From the NCBI RefSeq assembly GCF_947507565.1, contig NC_089176.1, positions 3,720,001-3,784,000 on the forward strand: a DNA stretch of 64,000 nucleotides. The letters are read 5' to 3'. The stretch comes from Oscarella lobularis. Taxonomy: Eukaryota > Porifera > Homoscleromorpha > Homosclerophorida > Oscarellidae. Position numbers and translations under genes: made by a program. The notes below the pieces were generated by a model. The model worked only from the letters and a program-made list of their open reading frames with translations. It did not search any database and had not been told where the DNA came from. Positions 43,789-52,948 of this stretch are shown in pieces (within the stretch, counting starts at the first letter, position 1; each line of letters begins with the position of its first letter).

Positions 43789-44334
43789 ATGTCCTTCATC
43801 CAAGTCTGCCTTCTCGAGTTCATCGTTCCAGATGCACCCGAAACAACCGATACTCCGTCGGAGAACGCCGTGTACGCCTTCCCCGCAGCCGTCGCCGCCG
43901 CGAGCGACGCGAGCGAAGTCTCCAGCGACTCGGAGAGCGAGAAAGTCGCTTCAGATCAAACTCAATCCGAACCAGAGGACGCAATCGCGACATCGTCATC
44001 CGACGAAGCTGACTCAGCACTCTCGCTTGAAGAATCAACTCTCGTCGCGAGTGCTTGCGCTGTTCAACCCAACGTCAATTCCTATCCCGAAAAGAAGCTC
44101 GCACTGGAGAGAATCGTCGAAATTCTGACCGACTTCCTGATGGAACCGGAGATTGACGTCGTCGACCCATCTAACGATATTTTTAGCTTGGCGACCGATT
44201 CGCTTGCTTTGGTGCACCTACAGAACGCCATGCGCGACGAATACGGTGTCGAATTGACCTTTGCCGATATGATGAGACTTGCAACTGCGGATAATATTGC
44301 CACTTTTGTTTGCCAGAGAATTCATCAGGCGTAG
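43789..44334 (+). CDS. Stand-alone phosphopantetheine carrier protein, copy 1
   Basis: Intronless, 181 residues. An N-terminal low-complexity Ala/Ser/Glu region (about residues 20-90) precedes a C-terminal carrier domain: helix 1 ALERIVEILTDFLM, then the site DIFSLATDSLALVHLQNAM, where Ser of DSL is the expected 4'-phosphopantetheine attachment point, and EYGVELTFADMMRL for helices 2-3. Carrier domains hold acyl or aminoacyl groups as thioesters. The site resembles PKS/NRPS carriers more than mitochondrial ACP (which has DSLD), but partner enzymes are not in this window. A 97%-like second copy is at 52204. Function beyond carrier is unknown. Confidence 0.8.
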   Translation: MSFIQVCLLEFIVPDAPETTDTPSENAVYAFPAAVAAASDASEVSSDSESEKVASDQTQSEPEDAIATSSSDEADSALSLEESTLVASACAVQPNVNSYPEKKLALERIVEILTDFLMEPEIDVVDPSNDIFSLATDSLALVHLQNAMRDEYGVELTFADMMRLATADNIATFVCQRIHQA

Positions 44335-44528
44335 ATAAAAGACGTTGGAACAAGAGCTGGTTTCTTTGTTCAGACTGATATTTTTTGTAGTTTATTTAGC
44401 AGAGCAAATTGAAAATAGCAATTCGATATTGTGTAATAAAATTTAGCTATTGTTTACGCTCTTGCATTCGCGCGCTTTCTGCGGACATTTACCGCGCGTT
44501 AACAGCGTGTCGAGAATTGCGTCGAGCC

Positions 44529-45075
44529 ATGGTTCTCGGCTTCACGGAGTCGTTCTGTCTTCAGAGCGAGCTGGGATCTCTTGCAGAAAGTACAAAGGGG
44601 GTCTGCTTGGTCGAAATTATGCACGTAATCGCTCGTATCGTTCAGGTTTCAGCAACGCACGCCTCATAGGCCAAGAAAAGGACTCTTCCATTCTATTCAG
44701 TTGGGTAGCGCAGTCGTCGACCGATTCCGTAAGCCTCCTAACTTGGAAAAACGGTGCCAAAGGCGATCGTTTCTCTGTAGGGACGCAAGGCGACGTTCGT
44801 GGGACTGAAGGATTACACGAACGGAAAATCATCTGTAGGAAATTCGAAAACAAGCGAACCACGCCTCCTAAAGCCTTTTTCTCGCAAATTATCTACGAAC
44901 ATCCGAGTGTTATTGACATCGTCGGGGCTAGCGTCAACCCGGAAAAGAATCTACTCTCGGTTTGACGTCGTCATGACGTCATTTGAAAAATCTATTGATT
45001 ATTTAGCTTTTACTGAACTCGCTTCTGGACTGAGAGAATACAGTGAAGCAGGAATTGGAGACAGTGAGAAAAAGA
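44529..45075 (+). pseudogene. Truncated GSAP 5' copy
   Basis: Copies the first exons of GSAP at 52949-53500: MVLGFTESFCLQSELG, then SNARLIGQEKDSSILFSW, GRKATFVGLKDYTNG and IIYEHPSVIDIVGASVNPE. A two-base insertion (CTACTCTCG against CTACTCG) breaks the frame at the end of the fourth exon. Similarity stops near 45085, where ankyrin-exon sequence begins, so the remainder of the gene is missing. Confidence 0.8.
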
Positions 45076-45089
45076 CTCAATAAACTCAA

Positions 45090-45360
45090 TAAAGGCTGTT
45101 GCTGAATATCTAATCGATCATTGGGATCGATTAGACAAACAAGGTACTGTAATGGACAATTAGCTAAATAGTTGTTTGATAAACTAGCTAGAATTTTCTG
45201 CTGCAGGCTTGTTACTTGTTAGGAAGGTCATCTTCCGACTTTGTACTGTGGAACGGCCCTTTTGTGGTCTCAATCATGGTACATGAGTATAAAATTGCAG
45301 TGAATGGTATCATAATTACAATTTGTGTAGGTCAAATATAATTAACTTCTTAAGAGTTTT
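45090..45360 (+). pseudogene. Decayed ankyrin-exon remnants
   Basis: 45093-45123 matches the middle of a type B ankyrin exon (GCTGTTGCTGAATATCTAAT), and 45206-45250 resembles a type A exon (TGTTAGGAAGGTCATCTTCC). Both are broken by deletions and stops. They abut the truncated GSAP copy, marking the second duplication junction. Confidence 0.7.
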
Positions 45361-45446
45361 GTGCGCGTTTATTGTTCAATTAGAATCCACGTTTACATAC
45401 CAATAAAATTTTTTGTCTCTGATTTGTTCCAGAGCCCTAGATAAAT

Positions 45447-45653
45447 CAAAGCAACCGGGCAACGATCTCCAGCACGGATAATAAAATAGAGTGTCTCCAC
45501 CCCTCCACCTCTGATTCGTTCCATGTATATACGGCTCGGATTCGTTAGCGTGGGTGACGTCAAAGCATGCGCATTTGAAAGTCCGTCCTGGGGGTGGAGA
45601 GACTGACACTCTGTTTTATTATCCGTGCTGGAGATCCTTGCCCGGTTGCTTTG
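45447..45653. mobile_element. 207-bp MITE with about 55-bp TIRs
   Basis: CAAAGCAACCGGGCAACGAT at 45447 and a reverse-complement copy ending at 45653 form long terminal inverted repeats that continue through CTCCAGCACGGATAATAAAA and into CTCCACCCC/GGGGTGGAG. Only about 80 bp lie between the arms. No coding capacity. It sits between the ankyrin remnants and copy 3. Confidence 0.8.
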
Positions 45654-45798
45654 GCTATTATTATCTTTAGACGGTTTATCTCACTATAGTAAAGGCTTGA
45701 CTTGGAGAGACGAGTTCCCTTTGAAGAATCGGACCGGCGATCTGAAAGAAGCCAGAGAAGCGACGTGAGAGCTTACTTTCAATCGTGTCGTGCTTACA

Positions 45799-48700
45799 AT
45801 GACGCTGTTGCTCAAAAAGGATAACGACACCGACAGATCACGTGACGAGAATATGGAAAGAAGGGTACATTATAGAGCAATGCATAGTAATGTTATGCTA
45901 ACAAAAGCTGCAATCAAGACAAGCATAGCGTTGCATTGTGCGTGTCTTTATGGCCGAATTGAAGAAGTGAAATATCTAATTAATGATCCGGCAAGAATAA
46001 ATGCCATAGATGAGGTGCAAATGTCTTTGCATTTGATTTAGATAAAAATAATTTTTTCTACAGAATGGCTGGACGCCGTTCATGTTCGCATGCCAAGAGG
46101 GCCATCTAGTGATTGCACAAATGCTTGTTTATGAAAATTGCTCTGTCCACATAAAATCCAAGGTAGACAGAAAACTTGTGAAATAAGTACTTGTTTTTTG
46201 CTAAAATGCAAATTAAAAGATTGGGTGGACAGCGTTGCACATTGCTTCATTTAATGGACAAACTGCTATCTGTGAATATCTCATTGATCATTGTGGTGTC
46301 AATGTCAATGAACAAGATGAAGTAATGAGCAATTAATTGAATGACTTTGAATTATAGGTTACCGATACAGAAAGGTTCAACCTCATTGATGAAGGCTTGC
46401 GATAGAGGTTATCTTGACACTGTGCAACTACTTGGGTCCAAAAAGTGTGATTTCAATATCAGGAATCAGGTCTTGCTATAAATGGCACAAAATTAGAAAC
46501 TCATTTTCAAAATTTGATAGGATGGCTGCGCAGCATTGCACTTTGCTTCTTGTAATGGTCACACTGCTATTTGTAAATATCTCATTGATCGATGTGGTGT
46601 TGATGTTAATGAAGAAGAAAACATAGTAGGCAATTAGAATGACTATTAATTAAGATAGGGAAGCATTTGCGGGCGCAGGATGGCATGACACCTCTGATGG
46701 GAGCTTGTGGACATGGTCATCTTTCCACTGTAAAATTACTGGTGTCTAAAAATTGCAATTTCAATGCTAAGAATAAGGTCTTGTTGTAAATTGCGATTTT
46801 AAGTGTTTAATTTCAAAATTTGGTAGAACGGCTGGACAGCATTGCACTGCGCTTCTTCGTTTGGTCAAACTGCTATTTGTGAATTTCTCATCGACCGATG
46901 TCGTGTTGACGTCGATGAACAAGACAACGTAATGGGCAATTAATTGAATGACTTTGAATTATAGGTTACCGATACAGAAAGGTTCAACCTCATTGATGAA
47001 GGCTTGCGATAGAGGTTATCTTGACACTGTGCAACTACTTGGGTCCAAAAAGTGTGATTTCAATATCAGGAATCAGGTCTTGCTATAAATGGTACAATAG
47101 TAGAAGCTCATTTTCAACATTTGATAGGATGGCTGCGCAGCATTACACTTTGCTTCTTGTAATGGTCACACTGCTATTTGTGAATATCTCATTGATCAAC
47201 AATATGGTGTTGATGTCAATGAAGACGAAAACATAGTAGGCAATTAGAATGACTATTAATTAAGATAGGGAAGCATTTGCGGGCGCAGGATGGAATGACA
47301 CCTCTGATGGGAGCTTGTGGACATGGTCATCTTTCCACTGTAGAATTATTGGTGTCTAAAAAATGCAATTTCAATGCTAAGAATAAGGTCTTGTTGTAAA
47401 TTGCGATTTTAAGTGTTTAATTTCAACATTTGGTAGAACGGCTGGACAGCATTGCACTGCGCTTCTTCGTTTGGTCAAACTGCTATTTGTGAATTTCTCA
47501 TCGACCGATGTCGTGTTGACGTCGATGAACAAGACAACGTAATAGGCTATTAAAGAAATGTTTGATATGAAGGCACATTTACGAGGGTGCAGAATGCCTC
47601 GACCTCGCTGATGATGGCCTGTGAAAGAGGTCATCTTTCTACTGTTCAACTTCTTGCCTCCAAGAACTGCGATTTCCATATCAAAAATAAGGTATTGTAG
47701 TAAATATGATGCCTGCATTTGATAGAACCACAGTGACATAGTTTGGAAAGACGGCGTTATATCTTGCTTGTTCATATAGTCAAATTGATGTTGCAGACTT
47801 TTTGATACGAAGGAATCTTACATATGCAGTAAGAAAGTTTTTAAAAGTAAAGTTTAAAATTTTTTACATGTGTTTCAGCAGCAGCACTCTGAATTCTTGC
47901 TGGCTCTTCGGAATTGTCGTTTTTCAATTGCAGAAGAATTAAAAAGCATAGAATTTTTTAATGTACTAGATATTATCAACTATAGGCATAGTAACGGGTC
48001 TTTTTTAGAAAATGACTGTCATCCATGATGTTCTCTCTGGCATCAGACAAATTAGAAAAGATTGTTTTAGCGAACCCCAGACACTGTTGCTTTTTCTTGC
48101 TTGTGGAGCTTCTGCGAGTGCTAAAAATGAAGTCAGCCGTTTCATAAAAGTATGGATTGCTAACAAATTATCTCTTTTTTAGTATGATAAATTACCGTAC
48201 GAATGTGCTAGCGGTGAAAGCAGGCATATTCTGAAGTGTGCCTGGGTATGTTAGTTGTTCACCTTTGCTAATTATCTCCAATTTTAATATTGTAGTTGGA
48301 ATCTCAGTATGCTGAATTAAGCGTTATGGGCTATTCATCTCCAAGCCGGATTAAGGTGTGCATGATTGGTGATGAAAAGGCAGGGAAGAGCACTCTCATC
48401 CGATCTCTGAAACGAACACTTCTAGGCGCACTTGCCAGACGCATAATAAAACAAGAGGATCCTAGTTGTACAGCTGGAATTAAATTTAAAGAAACAAAGA
48501 TCGATTCTGCTGGCGAATTGGTCTTTTGCGATTTTGGTGGACAAAAGGACTTTCACAAAACGCACAGCCTTTTCTTTAGTTCAGCGACGGTTTTTGTTCT
48601 GGTAATTGACTTGACCAGACCGTGGGACGAAATACTTGGCTCTGGTTTCTACTGGCTGTCGTTTACCAAATGCAGTCTTCTTGTTTCTGCTGATAGCAAA

Positions 48701-50896
48701 GTTAGGCTCACTCTGCCTGGTTGGCAGTCGGGGGGAGCAAGTTGGACAAACAGAGCTATTAAAATGGCTCTCGCGCTCTCTTAAAGCCGAGTTTTCTAAA
48801 TGGTTTGACATTTCAGATAAACAATTTGTGCTTGACTGTCGTTCGCCAAGAACACGAACGATGGACTCTATTAGAGCTCATCTTGGCCAATTGAAACAGC
48901 AGTGCATGGAAGTAAGTTTTTTACCTCTTCATTGCAGTAAGTGTCTGATCTTCGCGTAGAGTGCAAAAAAGGTTCCAAACATTGTGAAAAAAGTTGAGTC
49001 AGATTTACTGCCACTTCTACGAAGGCTTCTCTTATCATACGAGCATCCGCTCCAAGCGTTGGCAAAAGCCAAAAACCTGCTTCCGGAGCAATTGTCGTCT
49101 TTAATTTGTCAATTACTACAAAACGTACGCAGACTAGATAGAACGCTCTAATCACCACGAAACTTATCTTTACAGGATCACCAATTCTCCGAAGAAAGTA
49201 ATGCAATTTTATCTGATTTTGAGCTCACTGCTGATAAGGTACATTTTTGCTACTCTACGTGTAGTCTAAGTAGCACTGTTTTCTTCTTAGATTCAACGAA
49301 CCGATCGCCATTGTATGCCTCGTGGTTTATTGTTAGCGATGATCGATAAAACCGTTTTTCCTGGACTGCGTAAAGACGTTCAAACGCAGATTCTCAAATT
49401 TCTTCACACGTATTCATCAGTAAGATTTCATTAGTGCAATTAAAAATCAGAGTTGGCATAATTACGTTTAGATTATTGTGTTTGAAGAGGAAGACGTGTT
49501 GGTGGTCAATCCCAACTGGCTTTGTAATAAAGTGATAGGCCCGCTAATGTCTCCTAAAGAATTTCCCATTCACTTGACTCCAACAACAAATGGCATATTC
49601 AGCCTTGAGGATATCAAAGTAACACTAACAGATTTCAGCAAGAGTCAAAAGAAACAATTGATTGATGTAAATGAAGCAGTCAAAATTCTCCGTCTCTTGG
49701 AAATCTGCTATCCTCTTCCTAATAACCCTCACAAGTATCAATTTCCGGCTCTAATTCAAGAAGAACGACCAGCTGATGCATGGATAGACAATACTGACAA
49801 GCCTGTTTATGTTGGTCGTCGACTTCAGTGTGAAAATGACACAGACATTATTACTCCAGGAACTATGCCCTTCTTTCAAGCTCACATAGCAGCTGCATCT
49901 CAGGAACTAGCATTTCTGCGACCAATTGTCTGGAAGGGCGGTATCAAAACGACTGAAACCGTGCGCGGTCTTCGCTTTGAAGCACTTGTCAAGCTGACTA
50001 AGAATGAGAGGGCAATTGACATCATTGTTCGCGGCCCATTGCATTCGGAAGCTGAGTGCTACAAACTTATGCAAGAATCTAAAGGAACGGTTGAAAGAAT
50101 GCTAGACCAAAAAAGCCCTGGCACGATCCTTTTGGAACTAGTCTTGAGTCGCAAAGGCATGGAGAATCTAGCGGAGTCATGTCATGCCTACAGCTACAAG
50201 GAAATTGATCGCGCCAAAAGCGATGATGAGTATCCTAAAGTATCTTTGGACTCAACGTCAGAGGAATACATCAGTGATCTGATTGCTGTTCCAGACGATC
50301 ACGTCAACGTTGTGCTGCCATGTGAAGTTAAACGATATATATATTACAGTTTTTGTTCTACTTCACTTGAGCCACAATCAATGGCCAGGAGTCTGGGAAT
50401 GCGAAGAACTCAGCTTTCTTCGACTTCTTCAGCTGATAGTGTTTTTATTCAGTGGAGCCAACGAATGGACGCCACCTTGCCTAAACTTATAAAGGCTTTG
50501 AAGGAAACAGAGCAAACGGATTTATTCGGCATGTTGAAAGAAGAAGGTTTAATTAATCTTTTGCAGGGTATTGAAGACAAGAGCCCCGTCACAAAATTTG
50601 ACGACGACGAGATTGTGAAAGATTATCATATTGAAGCAATTAAAAATAAACTTTTTGACAATCACTATGACGTAGTTTCGTTTGGAATGACGCTTTTAGG
50701 TTGGGATCATACAGAAGTGTTGCATGAACTGTCTGACAAGCTGGATCTTCGAATTGGTCACAAAGTGTCTCGCCTTCTTTATTGTTGGAAGGATCAAGTT
50801 GAAAGTCCTACTAAATCAATGCTTCTGTCGTATCTCAAGAAATTTGACAAGGAAGGCATTGCGATTCAACTTCTGAAGTCCTGCAAGAAACCATGA
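45799..50896 (+). CDS. ANK-Roc-COR-death-domain gene, copy 3 (Roc frame broken)
   Basis: Start ATG 45799 (MTLLLKKDNDTDR). Thirteen ankyrin repeats, more divergent than those of copies 1 and 2, include a 607-bp duplication of a four-exon block. Roc has P-loop GDEKAGKST and DFGGQ, but near 48716 a four-base insertion (CTGCCTG against CTG) shifts the frame; the downstream Roc part (VGSRGEQVG, SKWFDISDKQFVLD) is open in the next frame. The COR and death domain form one continuous 472-codon exon (49478-50896): two introns present in the other copies were lost through deletions, and part of an intron end is now coding. The rest shows no stops. It is either a young pseudogene, a truncated ANK-GTPase protein, or intact with an assembly error at the insertion. 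Confidence 0.8.
46371..47560 (+). repeat. 607-bp tandem duplication of four ankyrin exons
   Basis: The block beginning AAAGGTTCAACCTCATTGAT occurs at 46371 and again at 46978, with exons and introns nearly identical. It duplicates repeats KGSTSLMKACDRGYLD, DGCAALHFASCNGHTA, DGMTPLMGACGHGHLS and NGWTALHCASSFGQTA. The second copy has one extra codon in the second exon (DQQYGVDV). Confidence 0.92.
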
Positions 50897-51396
50897 ATCA
50901 GTTAAAAGGTGGATAGGTTTTATTCTACAATTCATTGGTATCCACGTCACGTCTTTGTGTGTTTTGTTTATGGAATCTACGTTTACTTCTCACCAATTAT
51001 GTTAGCAAATTCAAGAGTAGGAAGCGATCAAAAGGAATTTGTGTGTTTGTGTGTTCTATTCTACAATTGGGATCCACGTTTACTTCTCAAAGGCAAATCT
51101 CACCAATTAGCAATTCAATAAGTAGGCAAATAATTGACTTCTCGTGTTTGTGTGCTTTTAGTTATACGTACAACTATTATTCGCTTCTTATCAGTATGTT
51201 ATGCTTTTTCTTTCTATGACAAATTCTGTCTGATACAGAATGTACAAAAAAACAGGATAGCACGTTTATATACCTCGTTCTGAACGTCATCGCTCTCCTT
51301 GTGTCTATCGCCTTCCGTGTGACAATGGCAATCTTGTTGAGATGCGTAGGGCGCTCCTTCCGCACGGGATCGCGAGAATGGCAACCACGCGTTCTT
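50897..51396 (+). other. 3' flank of copy 3
   Basis: Repeats the flank seen after copies 1 and 2, up to CCACGCGTTCTT, where a DNA element interrupts it. No coding signal. Confidence 0.7.
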
Positions 51397-52080
51397 CCAG
51401 GGATACTAGACTAGATAATGATGGCCTTTTGTGAGCCATCATGTGATCCCCGAACACCCTCAGCACGGTATCTGTCACTCTAATTTTAGGAAAGCTGATG
51501 TGCATAATGTGCATCACACTGCCTAACCATGACATGCATTATTTTCCGCAAAATCCTACAATTAGCTAATTTGACCTGTTCTGCGCACAGAGCTACAGTA
51601 CCCCTCCCCAGCCCAACTTTTTCAGGCGATCGTGTCACGAGGCCCATTATCAGCTCGCAGTTGGGTTTGCGTGCTGCGAGCTTCGCTCGCAGCACGACAA
51701 ACCCAACGTGCTCCTTTACTGCGTTCCCTTGATAAATGTTACTAATAAGCTCACTGTTATATGCCCGTTATGTTTATCAAACATAGATATAACAGTGCTG
51801 TTATGCTGAAAACTATTGAACACTATCCGGGGTTGCTGTCTACTGTGACGTCACCTTTTTTGGTAGAACTGTGAAATATACGGGAGAGTATGACATCACA
51901 ATGAATGTGATGTCATAAAGGCACCTTTGTGTGTGATTGGCCTAAGAGCGATTGTGACGTGAGCGTGACCGACAGACAGAACCACACTTTGAGATTTTGG
52001 CCGATCACGTTTGAGAGCCGCGCCCTGGTGTTCGGGGAACAATATTGTCTAGTATCCCAGTACTATAGTAGTATCCCTGG
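51397..52080. mobile_element. 684-bp DNA element with TTCTT target duplication
   Basis: Ends CCAGGGATACTA (51397-51408) and TAGTATCCCTGG (52069-52080) are exact inverted repeats, and a second inverted block (CCCCGAACACC / GGTGTTCGGGG) lies within. TTCTT flanks both ends (51392-51396 and 52081-52085). The duplicated flank after copy 1 keeps the uninterrupted site CGCGTTCTTCGCATC near 34475, an empty-site proof of insertion after the duplication. The inside has no transposase; it is non-autonomous and of uncertain superfamily. Confidence 0.88.
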
Positions 52081-52117
52081 TTCTTCGCATCTCGTCTAAC
52101 GCACGTTTAGCCCTTCT

Positions 52118-52137
52118 CACGTGGTCCAACCTATAAA
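52118..52137 (+). promoter_or_regulatory. Core promoter of carrier gene 2
   Basis: CACGTG at 52118-52123 and TATAAA at 52132-52137, about 70 bp upstream of the ATG, in the same arrangement as for copy 1. Confidence 0.55.
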
Positions 52138-52203
52138 TGCGCAACGAAGCCACGAACCAGCACATTCAGCGTTCACAACTAGACCGTTCACTTTCTTTTC
52201 ACT

Positions 52204-52755
52204 ATGTCCTTCATCCAAGTCTGCCTTCTCGAGCTCATCATTCCAGATGCACCCGAAACAACCGATACTCCGTCGGAGGACACCGAGTACGCCTTCCCCG
52301 CCGCCGCCGCAGCCGTCGCCGCCGCGAGCGACGCGAGTGAAGTCTCCAGCGACTCCGAGAGCGAGAAAGTCGCTTCAGATCAAACTCAATCCGAACCAGA
52401 GGACGCAATCGCGACATCGTCATCATCCGCTGACTCAGCACTCTCGCTCGAAGAATCAACTCTCGTCGCGAGTGCTTGCGCTGCTCAACCCGACGTCAAT
52501 TCCTATCCCGAAAAGAAGCTCGCACTGGAGAGAATCGTCGAAATTCTGACCGACTTCCTGATGGAACCGGAGATTGACGTCGTCGACCCATCTAACGATA
52601 TTTTTAGCTTGGCGACCGATTCGCTTGCTTTGGTGCACCTACAGAACGCCATGCGCGACGAATACGGCGTCGAATTGACCTTTGCCGATATGATGAGACT
52701 TGCAACTGCGGATAATATTGCCACGTTTGTTTGCCAGAGAATTCATCAGGCGTAG
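52204..52755 (+). CDS. Stand-alone phosphopantetheine carrier protein, copy 2
   Basis: 183 residues, intronless, nearly identical to the gene at 43789. The carrier domain, including DIFSLATDSLALVHL with its attachment Ser, is unchanged; differences are short in-frame changes in the Ala/Ser-rich region (a longer AAAAAVAAAS run and a shorter SSSADS stretch). The conserved domain with a drifting linker suggests that both copies are kept functional or that they are very recent. It lies 194 bp upstream of GSAP, as copy 1 does relative to the truncated GSAP. Confidence 0.8.
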   Translation: MSFIQVCLLELIIPDAPETTDTPSEDTEYAFPAAAAAVAAASDASEVSSDSESEKVASDQTQSEPEDAIATSSSSADSALSLEESTLVASACAAQPDVNSYPEKKLALERIVEILTDFLMEPEIDVVDPSNDIFSLATDSLALVHLQNAMRDEYGVELTFADMMRLATADNIATFVCQRIHQA

Positions 52756-52948
52756 ATAAAAGACGTTGGAACAAGAGCTGGTTTCTTTGTTCAGACTGTT
52801 ATTTTTTGTAGTTTATTTAGCAGAGCAAATTGAAAATAGCAATTCGATATTGTGTAATAAATTTATTTGTTGTTTATGCTCTTGCATTCGCGCGCTTTCA
52901 GGGAACATTTACCGCGCGTTAACAGCGTGTCGAGAATTGCGTCGAGCC

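Noticed and set aside
44409-44965. Separate small genes after the carrier gene
   Set aside because: Comparison with 52949-53500 shows they are pieces of the GSAP 5' exons read through introns.
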